Assembly (NCBI GenBank): GCA_017437045.1
Contig: JAFSBY010000006.1
Location: forward strand, 110,083 to 174,082
Reading direction: 5' to 3'
DNA: 64,000 nt
From: Alistipes sp.
GTDB lineage: Bacteria; Bacteroidota; Bacteroidia; Bacteroidales; Rikenellaceae
Part shown: positions 36,650 through 44,387 of the stretch, in pieces
How positions within the stretch are numbered: position 1 is the stretch's first letter
How the letters are laid out: each line of letters begins with the position of its first letter
Made by a program: the position numbers and the translations under genes
Notes under the pieces: generated by a model
Database searches by the model: none
Told to the model about the DNA's origin: nothing
The model's input: only the letters and a program-made list of their open reading frames with translations

Positions 36650-38305
36650 TTATTGATTCATGGTTGCCAGGAACTCCTCGTTCGTTTCGGTCAGATTCAT
36701 CTGCTTTTGGAGGAACTCCATCGCCTCTACGGTAGTCATATCCGAGAGATATTTACGCAACACCCACGTGCGATTCATCACCTCGCGCGAGAGCAACAGA
36801 TCCTCACGACGCGTACTCGACGCAATGACATCCACAGCCGGGTAGACGCGCTTGTTCGAGAGACGACGGTCGAGCTGCAGCTCCATGTTACCCGTACCCT
36901 TAAACTCCTCGAAGATCACCTCGTCCATCTTCGATCCGGTGTCAATCAGGGCCGTGGCGATGATGGTCAGCGAGCCCTTCTCCTCGGTGTTACGTGCTGC
37001 ACCGAAGAATCGCTTGGGCTTGTGCAGCGCATTGGCATCCACACCACCCGACAAGACCTTGCCGGAGGCAGGCTGCACCGAGTTGTAGGCACGAGCCAAG
37101 CGGGTAATCGAGTCGAGGAAGATCACCACATCGTGGCCACACTCGACCATGCGTTTGGCCTTCTCCAACACCATTTCGGCCACCTTGACATGGCGCGAGG
37201 CCTGCTCATCGAAGGTCGAAGCTACGACCTCGGCTTTGACGTTGCGGGCCATTTCGGTCACCTCCTCGGGACGTTCGTCGATCAGCAGCACGATCATGTA
37301 GACCTCCGGGTGGTGGTCGGCAATGGCATTGGCAATCGACTGCAGGAGCATCGTTTTACCGGTCTTGGGCTGGGCTACGATCAGTGCTCGCTGGCCCTTG
37401 CCGATGGGCGAGAAGAGATCGACGATGCGCGTCGAGAGTGTGTTGTGACCATGCCCCGTCAGGCAGAATTTCTCGCTCGGGAAGAGCGGGGTCATGTACT
37501 CAAATTGCACACGGTCGCGGATATATTCGGGCTTCAAGCCATTGATCTCATTGACACGCACCAGCGGGAAATATTTCTCCCCTTCGCGCGGCGGACGGAT
37601 CGTGCCGCTGACCGTATCGCCGGGTTTCAGACCGAACAGTTTGATCTGCGAGGGCGAAACATAGACATCGTCGGGCGAATTGAGGTAGTTGTAGTCGGCC
37701 GAACGCAGGAAGCCAAAGCCGTCGGCCATCACCTCCAAGACGCCCTCCCCTTCGATCTCACCCAGGTAGTCGTCTTTGGTGATCACCTCGTCGTCGAGCG
37801 ACGGACGAGCTGCCGGTGCAGGTTGTTGGGTAGGTGCCTCTTCGGTTGTCGGTGTCTCCTGTTTGGGCGCGACAGCCTCCGGGCGCATTTTTGGCTTGCG
37901 GCCTCGGCGTTTCGGCTCCGGCTTGGGAGCCTCGGGCGTGGATGCCGGCTCCTCGGCGGGGGGGGGTTCGGGTGCTGAGGGGGCGGTTTGCTCCTTGGTC
38001 GGCTCTTCGGCTACGGGCATTTCGGGAGCCGGCGTAGCGGGCGTTTCGGCACTCTCCACCTTGGCAATGCGCGGACGACGACCACGACGCGGTTTCTCGA
38101 CAGCGGGCGCAGCGGCAGCCTCCTCGGGTTTTGCTCCCGAAACGGCCGGAGCCGCCTCCTCTCGGGATGCTGTTCCCTCTGCAACGGCCACAATCCGGGC
38201 ACGCAGTTCACCCTTTTTCATGTGCGTACCATCAATACCCAGCATCGCTGCTATTTCACGTAGCTCGGACACGCTTTTGCCCTCGAGCACTTCTAAATCT
38301 TGCAT
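36650..38305 (-). CDS. rho: Transcription termination factor Rho with long low-complexity insert
   Basis: Hexameric RNA helicase ending untranslated transcripts. ATG 38305 gives [19 protein letters not shown], a Rho_N domain of about 45 residues. Then comes an insert of about 125 residues (45-170) almost entirely Ala, Pro, Glu, Lys and Thr, with two AT-hook-like patches RRGRRPR and KRRGRKPK. The RNA-binding cold-shock domain follows ([16 protein letters not shown]), then the ATPase core with Walker [21 protein letters not shown], and [21 protein letters not shown]. 551 residues against 419 in E. coli; the insert explains the difference. Confidence 0.95.
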   Translation of the reverse strand: MQDLEVLEGKSVSELREIAAMLGIDGTHMKKGELRARIVAVAEGTASREEAAPAVSGAKPEEAAAAPAVEKPRRGRRPRIAKVESAETPATPAPEMPVAEEPTKEQTAPSAPEPPPAEEPASTPEAPKPEPKRRGRKPKMRPEAVAPKQETPTTEEAPTQQPAPAARPSLDDEVITKDDYLGEIEGEGVLEVMADGFGFLRSADYNYLNSPDDVYVSPSQIKLFGLKPGDTVSGTIRPPREGEKYFPLVRVNEINGLKPEYIRDRVQFEYMTPLFPSEKFCLTGHGHNTLSTRIVDLFSPIGKGQRALIVAQPKTGKTMLLQSIANAIADHHPEVYMIVLLIDERPEEVTEMARNVKAEVVASTFDEQASRHVKVAEMVLEKAKRMVECGHDVVIFLDSITRLARAYNSVQPASGKVLSGGVDANALHKPKRFFGAARNTEEKGSLTIIATALIDTGSKMDEVIFEEFKGTGNMELQLDRRLSNKRVYPAVDVIASSTRREDLLLSREVMNRTWVLRKYLSDMTTVEAMEFLQKQMNLTETNEEFLATMNQ

Positions 38306-38368
38306 AAATCGTATTTGTTGGTTGATTTTACGGATCGAACGAAGGTCGATCCCTCTTGATTTCACATG

Positions 38369-38376
38369 CAAAGATA
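38369..38376 (-). promoter_or_regulatory. -7 promoter box of rho
   Basis: TATCTTTG on the minus strand, 64 bp upstream of the rho ATG, leaving a leader of about 55 nt. It also shows that the longer rho frame (to 38371) cannot be translated in full. Confidence 0.7.
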
Positions 38377-38540
38377 GTGCAAACGATACAAATAAACAAA
38401 TAATTGCCTAAAAATCACAGCTGCTTTCTGCGAGTTTTCGCCCTCGTTTATGGCTGTGGCGCAGGTTGCGAGGGGTGTAAAATACCTAAATATGGTGATT
38501 GATAGTTTCCGCTCGAGTTCCGATCTTTGTACTCGTAAAG

Positions 38541-38613
38541 TAAAACAGCCGTTTTATTGTTATTGTTTGTGTGTGAAAAAGGTCCAATGCGTTGTGCTAT
38601 TGGACTTTTTTTT
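38541..38613 (+). terminator. Small hairpin plus intrinsic terminator upstream of the cupin gene
   Basis: First hairpin TAAAAC-AGCC-GTTTTA (38541-38556). Second hairpin with stem GTCCAAT / ATTGGAC, extended by A-T pairs and followed by eight T (38576-38613): a good intrinsic terminator. No gene lies upstream on this strand, so it may end a small RNA or a cupin leader transcript. Confidence 0.65.
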
Positions 38614-38614
38614 C

Positions 38615-38622
38615 TATATTTG
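38615..38622 (+). promoter_or_regulatory. -7 promoter box of the cupin gene
   Basis: TATATTTG directly after the T-run of the preceding terminator, 38 bp before the ATG at 38660. Confidence 0.55.
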
Positions 38623-38659
38623 TAGGCAGAACTTTTTACCACAAAAACTATTGGATACG

Positions 38660-39001
38660 ATGAAAACTCGCAGTACAACTTATCAGATTGAGCAGGAGAT
38701 GGCATGGGAGAACCCTGCTCCCGGTATTACGCGCCAGGTGATGGCTTATGACGGCCAGCTGATGCTCGTGAAGGTCAAATTTGAGACCGGCGCCGTTGGT
38801 TCGGCCCACGCTCACTACCACTCGCAGGCAACCTATGTGGCCAGCGGTCGTTTTGAGCTGACCATCGGTGACGAAAAGCGTATTCTTGGCCCGGGTGATG
38901 GCTACTACGTGGAGCCCGATCTGGAGCACGGTTGCGTATGCCTGGAGGCCGGTATTCTGATCGACACCTTCTCGCCTATGCGTGCCGACTTCCTCAAATA
39001 G
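38660..39001 (+). CDS. Small single-domain cupin protein (KdgF-like)
   Basis: Cytoplasmic cupin of 113 residues starting MKTRSTTYQIEQEMAWENPA. Metal-binding motif 1 reads GSAHAHYHSQATYVASGRFELTIG, with three histidines and a Gln/Glu-like position. Motif 2 is GDGYYVEPDLEHGC. The layout resembles KdgF-type cupins that help open unsaturated uronate sugars, but small cupins are hard to tell apart and no pectin or alginate genes are adjacent. The frame extends upstream to 38450 but crosses a terminator, so ATG 38660 was chosen. Confidence 0.82.
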   Translation: MKTRSTTYQIEQEMAWENPAPGITRQVMAYDGQLMLVKVKFETGAVGSAHAHYHSQATYVASGRFELTIGDEKRILGPGDGYYVEPDLEHGCVCLEAGILIDTFSPMRADFLK

Positions 39002-39020
39002 GGGTCACGCATTGCAAAAA

Positions 39021-39064
39021 AAAATCGGTGCTGTGCGTTGGGTGCGGCACCGATTTTGCTTTTT
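39021..39064 (+). terminator. Terminator after the cupin gene
   Basis: Eleven-bp perfect stem AAAATCGGTGC / GCACCGATTTT with a 15-nt loop, followed by GCTTTTT. Confidence 0.8.
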
Positions 39065-39092
39065 GTGGCAGGGCAATAAATACCCTACCGCC

Positions 39093-39635
39093 ATGAAACG
39101 ACTATTTTTTATCTTCTCTTCCGCCCTACTGCTCATCGCAGCGATGAGCGTCATCGGACAACGCAAGAATCTCTCCCCGAAGGAGGAACGCCGCGAAATA
39201 CGCGAGAAACGTCGTGCCGAACGATTGGCCGAATACGAACGTATGATGGATTCGTTGGTGTTGTCGCGCAACTTTCAGTTCAATCCGCAGACCATGCAAC
39301 GCCAACCGGCCGGACCGATGCGGCAGATCATGAATCCCGAATTTAATATTTGTGTTTGGGATACGGCCGTCGATGTCTGCATGCCCTACATCAAGGGTTT
39401 TACGCCTCCCTATTATGTGACGGTGCTCAACTATACCCTCCCCTCGGTCGAACACTATACGACCGAACAGACCCACGAGGGGTGGATGGTGAGCTTCTCT
39501 TCGTCGCTCTTCAGCGGTTCGACCTACACCTTTACCTTTGAGATCTATTCACGCACGGGCGGGGCAACGCTGACGATCTCGAATCCGTGGTACAACGCGG
39601 TCCAATATTCAGGTACGATTTCGCAACTCTATTAA
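39093..39635 (+). CDS. DUF4251-like secreted protein
   Basis: Exported protein of 180 residues with a signal peptide (MKRLFFIFSSALLLIAAMSVIGQ). A charged helical stretch follows (KEERREIREKRRAERLAEYERMMD, about residues 28-52). The beta-rich domain has FQFNPQTMQRQPAGPMRQIMNPEFN and ends in ISNPWYNAVQYSGTI. The SRNFQFNP and GTI patterns match the DUF4251 family of Bacteroidota, function unknown. ATG 39093 starts after the cupin terminator. The stop codon overlaps that of ispF on the other strand. Confidence 0.75.
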   Translation: MKRLFFIFSSALLLIAAMSVIGQRKNLSPKEERREIREKRRAERLAEYERMMDSLVLSRNFQFNPQTMQRQPAGPMRQIMNPEFNICVWDTAVDVCMPYIKGFTPPYYVTVLNYTLPSVEHYTTEQTHEGWMVSFSSSLFSGSTYTFTFEIYSRTGGATLTISNPWYNAVQYSGTISQLY

Positions 39636-40111
39636 GCGCGATAGATCAGCGCAACGGCCGAGACCGATACGCCCTCTTCGCGCCCCTCAAATCCCAGATG
39701 CTCTGTGGTCGTGGCTTTGACCGATACTTGGTCATCGTCCACACCCATAGCATCGGCGAGTGTGTGACGCATCGTGTCGATATAGGGGCGCAGTTTGGGT
39801 CGTTGCATGCGGATCGTGCAATCGACATTGCCGATTCGGTATCCCTGCTCGGTCAGCAGAGCTACGACGCGGCGCAACAGCACCTTCGAGTCGATGCCGG
39901 CAAATTCGTCGGCCGTATCGGGAAAATGCAACCCAATATCGCCCATCGCCGCTGCCCCCAGCAGCGCATCGCAAATGGCATGAATCGCCACATCGCCATC
40001 CGAATGGGCCACAAAGCCCTTCTCATAGGGGATCGCTACCCCACCCAAGACCAACTGCAAACCCTCTTGCAGACGATGTACATCATATCCGTGTCCGATT
40101 CTGAAATTCAT
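39632..40111 (-). CDS. ispF: 2-C-methyl-D-erythritol 2,4-cyclodiphosphate synthase
   Basis: Enzyme of the non-mevalonate isoprenoid pathway. ATG 40111 gives MNFRIGHGYDVHRL, the conserved opening with the zinc ligands Asp and His (DVH). Further signatures are HSDGDVAIHAICDALLGAAAMGDIGLHFPDT and the C-terminal KATTTEHLGFEGREEGV. 159 residues, full length. Single gene with its own TATTTTTG promoter. Confidence 0.96.
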   Translation of the reverse strand: MNFRIGHGYDVHRLQEGLQLVLGGVAIPYEKGFVAHSDGDVAIHAICDALLGAAAMGDIGLHFPDTADEFAGIDSKVLLRRVVALLTEQGYRIGNVDCTIRMQRPKLRPYIDTMRHTLADAMGVDDDQVSVKATTTEHLGFEGREEGVSVSAVALIYRA

Positions 40112-40147
40112 GGGTTGTAAGGTGTTTTTTTGTGCTTGTTGTTTTGA

Positions 40148-40155
40148 CAAAAATA
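40148..40155 (-). promoter_or_regulatory. -7 promoter box of ispF
   Basis: TATTTTTG on the minus strand, 37 bp upstream of the ispF ATG. Matches TAnnTTTG. Confidence 0.6.
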
Positions 40156-40218
40156 ACGGAATAGTTTCAAATTATCAAATTCTCAACCGGGAATAATGAC
40201 GGTTGTTAGCATAATAAG

Positions 40219-40258
40219 AAAAACAACCAGCCCGACCTGTTGATGGTCGGGCTGGAAA
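40219..40258 (-). terminator. Terminator after the fimbrillin/SusE-F-like lipoprotein
   Basis: Perfect 11-bp stem CCAGCCCGACC / GGTCGGGCTGG with a 7-nt loop. On the minus strand it is followed by TTGTTTTTC. Confidence 0.85.
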
Positions 40259-40279
40259 AATTGGAATGCGCTATATTGA

Positions 40280-41761
40280 TTAGAGCGACGGAGCAGCCGA
40301 ACCCGGCGTCTTCACCCAAATCTTAGCGGGATTTTTCAGATTACTAGAATCAACCCACAGATAAACATCATAGAGTTTATTAGTCGTCGTACCCGAGAGT
40401 TTCAAATTACCCGAGCTATTGTTATAGATTGCAGTTGCTGCAGCCTTGTTCAATGAAATGGTTGCGCCTCCATAGTTGTTTGTCCAAGATTTATCTGCGC
40501 GAACCTTAAACTCACCTGTAAGGCTTATATTTTTAGCAACATACATACCAAGCGAACCATCCCAAGTCATAGCGGTATCATTCGTTCCCCAACCGTTATG
40601 AGCACCGCAAAGACCCCAAGTCATCCCACTCGGATCAGGCATAGGACCCTCTTTGGTCTGTTCAGCAGCTGTTGTATAATCGACCCCTGCCTTCATTAAC
40701 CAAATTTTCGCCTCGTCATTGTTAATTTGCTGGAAATAAATGTCAAACGAACCAGCCTCTGTGAAGTATAAGTCTGATGAATTTACCCAAGCTGACGTCC
40801 AATGGTTAGACATAATATAATCATAATAGCGACGACCATAGTTCAATCCGGTCCAGTTTCCCTTATTGCGAATCTTGAAGCCGGTATAAACCTGAGCCTC
40901 CGTAACGGTGATGTTCTTTGCTACAAACAGATTTGCAGTCGGGGTTGTGTACATGGCGATGTCGCCATTGTCACTCCAGCCGGTCAACTCACCAACAACA
41001 CCCCACTCCGACTTCTCTGCTACAAACGGCTTATCCAGCGTGCCGAGGTTGTAGATTGTACCATTCTTGGGCGAGAAGTTGCTAATCGTACCGCACGTTT
41101 TACCGTCGATAGCATAGCTCAACGAACCCGAGCCGGCCAGATCTGCGTAGAAAATCGGCACAAGGATATCCTTACCGGCCGGAAGCGTCAACTCGGAGAA
41201 GTTCTTGACATCATAACCCTCCATAGTACCATCACCAAACAAACCACCGTTCGGGAAGTATGTAGCCGTCGTGGTGAAGGTTACCTCGTAATCCGATGAG
41301 TAGCGCAGGATAGCGCAATCGGCCTCAAGAACAACGGGATCACCGCTGCCCAGCATACAGGTACTCCAGATGCTAATACCGTCAGCACCCATTGCACTGT
41401 TAGGACCGTTCTCGGCGTTTTTATTGTAAATGTTGGCCGATACGGGACCGTCTACCATAAGATCAAGGATCGACGGATCGGTGCAAGTAAACTTGTTAGG
41501 CTCCTCGGGCGTGTTGCTAAATTCGAACTTATTCGTCCAATTGATATTGGCGATCAGCGTCTCGTTACCCTCCCAGACGGTGTTCCAAACACCCTCGTCG
41601 TCCTTCTCAAGCGTGGCGCGCGAATCGGCACCCATGTTTACCGAGGCGTAGAACGATACGCCCTCCGTTGCAGGAGCGGTCTGCTCATCAGCACCCTCGC
41701 TACAAGCCGTTACACCCAAAGCTACCAGTGCAACAGCAAAAATAGTCCAAAAACGTTTCAT
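40280..41761 (-). CDS. Surface lipoprotein: fimbrillin-like N-terminus and two SusE/F-like C-terminal modules
   Basis: Outer-membrane lipoprotein of 493 residues. The lipobox is in MKRFWTIFAVALVALGVTACSE. The N-terminal part (VSFYASVNMGADSRATLEKDD) resembles fimbrillin-type proteins of Bacteroidota. The C-terminal half has two related units: WGVVGELTGWSDNGDIAMY ... FKIRNKGNW, and WGLCGAHNGWGTNDTAMTW ... FKVRADKSW. These match the pattern of SusE/SusF starch-binding modules. A glycan-binding role is therefore likely. No SusC or SusD gene is adjacent. It is preceded, 33 bp upstream, by a gene for a 43-residue peptide and probably shares its promoter. Confidence 0.8.
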   Translation of the reverse strand: MKRFWTIFAVALVALGVTACSEGADEQTAPATEGVSFYASVNMGADSRATLEKDDEGVWNTVWEGNETLIANINWTNKFEFSNTPEEPNKFTCTDPSILDLMVDGPVSANIYNKNAENGPNSAMGADGISIWSTCMLGSGDPVVLEADCAILRYSSDYEVTFTTTATYFPNGGLFGDGTMEGYDVKNFSELTLPAGKDILVPIFYADLAGSGSLSYAIDGKTCGTISNFSPKNGTIYNLGTLDKPFVAEKSEWGVVGELTGWSDNGDIAMYTTPTANLFVAKNITVTEAQVYTGFKIRNKGNWTGLNYGRRYYDYIMSNHWTSAWVNSSDLYFTEAGSFDIYFQQINNDEAKIWLMKAGVDYTTAAEQTKEGPMPDPSGMTWGLCGAHNGWGTNDTAMTWDGSLGMYVAKNISLTGEFKVRADKSWTNNYGGATISLNKAAATAIYNNSSGNLKLSGTTTNKLYDVYLWVDSSNLKNPAKIWVKTPGSAAPSL

Positions 41762-41794
41762 CTTTTCTTCTTGCTTTTTTTGGTTAAACTTTGG

Positions 41795-41926
41795 TTACTC
41801 CCATTTGTCGGTTACGTCCTCCTCGCCAAACGAGGGACCCGAAAACTCTCCCGAAGCAGAAAAACCCTGCTCCACGACCATCTCAACTTGCTCGATGGTC
41901 GGCATTTCGTAGAATGTCTTTTTCAT
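41795..41926 (-). CDS. 43-residue peptide with PSFGEED tail, upstream of surface lipoprotein
   Basis: Short gene read from ATG 41926 to TAA 41795. The product begins MKKTFYEMPTIEQVEMVVEQ, continues GFSASGEFSG and ends PSFGEEDVTDKWE. It has no signal peptide, is acidic, and contains a core VVEQGFSAS. It has a promoter box 45 bp upstream and lies 33 bp before the lipoprotein ATG. A second, clearly similar peptide gene (59129-59287) sits in the same place before another large lipoprotein. Conservation of ends, core and placement argues that it is real. Function unknown. Confidence 0.72.
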   Translation of the reverse strand: MKKTFYEMPTIEQVEMVVEQGFSASGEFSGPSFGEEDVTDKWE

Positions 41927-41970
41927 AGTTTGTGTTATTGGTTTGTGTTTTATGTTTACACGAATTTTGG

Positions 41971-41978
41971 CAAAAGTA
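41971..41978 (-). promoter_or_regulatory. -7 promoter box of the peptide-lipoprotein pair at 40-42 kb
   Basis: TACTTTTG on the minus strand, 44 bp upstream of the 43-residue peptide ATG. The identical octamer serves the second peptide-lipoprotein pair. Confidence 0.65.
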
Positions 41979-42012
41979 ATTAAAATTTTCTAAACCGCAT
42001 TAATTCGCTAAC

Positions 42013-42084
42013 CTAAAAGAGAAGAATGCAGCCAAATAGAACGATGAATGGACCAAATAACACGATGAACGGTAAGAATTTCAT
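42013..42084 (-). CDS. Possible 23-residue hydrophobic peptide
   Basis: Short frame after the pbpC stop: ATG at 42084, stop at 42013. The product is MKFLPFIVLFG followed by a second PFIVLFG and a hydrophobic end. At DNA level it is an imperfect tandem duplication of about 24 bp. It could be a small membrane peptide or a chance product of a repeat. No good ribosome-binding site or own promoter was seen. Confidence 0.3.
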   Translation of the reverse strand: MKFLPFIVLFGPFIVLFGCILLF

Positions 42085-42119
42085 CACGAATCCGTCACTC
42101 ACCCCCTGAAGAAGGCGTT

Positions 42120-44387
42120 TTAGGGCGTTTGTGAAGCGACGCATCGCATCCGAGTCGTGATGCTCGCGCCGTGGGCATCGACTACCATCAATCGATGATG
42201 GCCGGCGGTCGGTGTGATCTGCATCTGATGTAGATCGCGTGTAACTCCTAAGAATTGATCGTCGAGGTGCCAAAAAAGTTCGGTCGAAGGCTGGCTGTGA
42301 GCCACCTTGCAATGGATAGCACCCGACGAACCGTCCATCTGCTTGGGGAGCGAAACGATCACCCCGTCAGTTGGGTAGATGAAGCGCATCGGCTCATCCG
42401 AATCGACCGACGCAGCCGAGGGTTTGATGGGCGGAAGGGGTCGGTATTCGGGGTGGCATTGGCGGTAGTAGTGTTCCAAGAGGGGTGGCAGTGCAAAGCG
42501 GCGTTCGATGTGGGTCGGCTGGCTGCGATCAACCACACGGAAAGCGCCATCGTATGATACGTTCACCTCTTGGCAATAGGGACAAGCCCGTGTGCGGGTG
42601 GCTGCACGCGGGAGCTGGCGATGGAGCGTGTCGCAACAAGCACGGCCGGCCGGATAGCCCGAATGGCGACAAATCGGCAACCACACCCCTTCCTCGGGCT
42701 GCGGAGCCTCAAACCATCCGGACGCAGGCAGCAGATCCACCAAATCGAACATCACCGGCCCGGCCGTTTGGGCTCCGGTCATCTCGGCTACCCCGCTGCT
42801 GTCGGCATTTCCACACCACACACCCACGACATAGCGCGGTGTGCATCCGATGGCCCAGGCATCGCGCGCCCCATAGCTCGTGCCGGTCTTCCAGGCCACC
42901 TGTTGCACGGATTGTGCACGTCGCCAGTCGAGGTGATCGGGGCGGTTGAGTTCGCGCATCGTCTCGAAGGTGTGGTGCAGAGCCACTCGGTCGCGCAGCG
43001 GAAAGTCGGCATAGCGCGTCGAATCTTGATAAACGGCCACCATGCGGGCATAGAAACGGGTAACGTCATAGAGGGTCACTTCGGCACCTCCCAGCGCAAG
43101 CGAGAGACCATAGCGATCGGCCGGTCGGTCGAGCGAGGTCATGCCACCCACCTGCAGCAACTCGGCAAAACGCATCGTTCCATACTCCTTGAGCAGGTGG
43201 ACATACGGCATGTTGAGCGAGCGGATCAACGCCTCGTTGGCCGGTACAGCTCCATCGTAGGATCCGTGGTAGTTTTTCGGGGAGAAACCTCCAAAATCGG
43301 TGGGAATATCGACCAACAGCATCTCGGGCGTGAGAGTGCCCTCTTGCAACGCTGCGGCATAGAGCAAGGGTTTGAGAATGCTGCCCGAACTGCGGGGCGC
43401 ACGGGCAATGTCGATCCAACGCCCCTCGCGCTCATAGCTCATGTCGCTATTGCCGCAGTAGGCCACCACGTCGCCCTGCTCGATGTCGAAAATGACGGCT
43501 GACAGGTCGCGAACGCCCGCCTTGCGCAGGGTGCGGCTATGGCGTGTGGTGACCTCCTCGACCTGTTGTTGCAGGAGCGCATCGATCGTGGTTACGATGC
43601 GCTCGCCCGGATGGGTGCGATGATACCACGACACCAAATGAGTGGCCTCCTGGGGCATGGGATAAGGTTGGTCGATGAGCGGTTCGTCGAGTGCGAGCCG
43701 ATAATCCTCCTCGGAGAGATGGCCGGCCTCGAAAAGTCGCGTCAGCAGGCGGTTGCGCTTGGCACACAGCGCATCGCGGTTTTTCGAGGGGTGCATCGAC
43801 GAAGGGGCATTTTGCAAGACGGCAAGCGTTGCCGCCTCGGCCCACGACAGATGGCTGCCATCATGGCCCAAATAACGCCATAGGGCGGCATCGAAACCGA
43901 CAACATTGCCGCCAAAGGGGGCGTGCGAGGCATATAGGCGCAGGATCTCCTCCTTCGAGTAACGCCACTCGAGACGGGTTGCCATGAAGATTTCGACGGC
44001 CTTCTGCCACAGCGTACGCGGTTTGCGACGCGAGAGGCGGATCACCTGCATCGAGATCGTACTGCCGCCACTGACCACGCGCCCGTTGCGGAGGTTCTGC
44101 ATCACGGCACGCCCCAAAGCCCGCAGACTGACGCCGGGATGGTCGTAGAAGGTGCGATCCTCAAACTCAATGAGGGCTGTGACGAATTTCTCGGGCAACG
44201 AGTCGCACGGCGGGAATCGCCATTGCTCGTCGCGGGCCAAACGAGCTCCGAGCAATGTACCGTTGCGATCGGTAACAACGGTCGAATAGCTGACCCCTTC
44301 AAAAAGTTCTCGAGGCAGACAAAAGAGCCACAGCAGCAGGAGTGCTCCTGCCGCTGTAGCTGCGCCATATCGTAGTAGTTGTTTCAT
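42120..44387 (-). CDS. pbpC: Penicillin-binding protein 1C
   Basis: Bifunctional peptidoglycan glycosyltransferase/transpeptidase of 755 residues anchored by one N-terminal membrane segment (about residues 10-26). The glycosyltransferase site is in EFEDRTFYDHPGVSLRALGRAV, with GGSTISMQVIRLSRR. The transpeptidase serine motif is SSGSILKPLLY and the KTG box lies in WKTGTSYGARDAW. A C-terminal beta domain (about residues 655-750), ending in the RDLHQMQITPTAGHHRL region, is typical of PbpC (BiPBP_C). The start overlaps the alpha-2-macroglobulin stop by 4 bp. This pair is conserved across many Gram-negative bacteria. Confidence 0.94.
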   Translation of the reverse strand: MKQLLRYGAATAAGALLLLWLFCLPRELFEGVSYSTVVTDRNGTLLGARLARDEQWRFPPCDSLPEKFVTALIEFEDRTFYDHPGVSLRALGRAVMQNLRNGRVVSGGSTISMQVIRLSRRKPRTLWQKAVEIFMATRLEWRYSKEEILRLYASHAPFGGNVVGFDAALWRYLGHDGSHLSWAEAATLAVLQNAPSSMHPSKNRDALCAKRNRLLTRLFEAGHLSEEDYRLALDEPLIDQPYPMPQEATHLVSWYHRTHPGERIVTTIDALLQQQVEEVTTRHSRTLRKAGVRDLSAVIFDIEQGDVVAYCGNSDMSYEREGRWIDIARAPRSSGSILKPLLYAAALQEGTLTPEMLLVDIPTDFGGFSPKNYHGSYDGAVPANEALIRSLNMPYVHLLKEYGTMRFAELLQVGGMTSLDRPADRYGLSLALGGAEVTLYDVTRFYARMVAVYQDSTRYADFPLRDRVALHHTFETMRELNRPDHLDWRRAQSVQQVAWKTGTSYGARDAWAIGCTPRYVVGVWCGNADSSGVAEMTGAQTAGPVMFDLVDLLPASGWFEAPQPEEGVWLPICRHSGYPAGRACCDTLHRQLPRAATRTRACPYCQEVNVSYDGAFRVVDRSQPTHIERRFALPPLLEHYYRQCHPEYRPLPPIKPSAASVDSDEPMRFIYPTDGVIVSLPKQMDGSSGAIHCKVAHSQPSTELFWHLDDQFLGVTRDLHQMQITPTAGHHRLMVVDAHGASITTRMRCVASQTP

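Larger units (their letters stand above)
38306..38659. other. Intergenic region between rho and the cupin gene
   Basis: Holds the rho promoter box, a possible small transcript unit with two hairpins, and the cupin promoter. No coding frame here is convincing. Confidence 0.6.

Noticed and set aside
36524-37978. 484-codon plus-strand frame opposite rho
   Set aside because: Shadow of rho and the nuclease gene; no domain.
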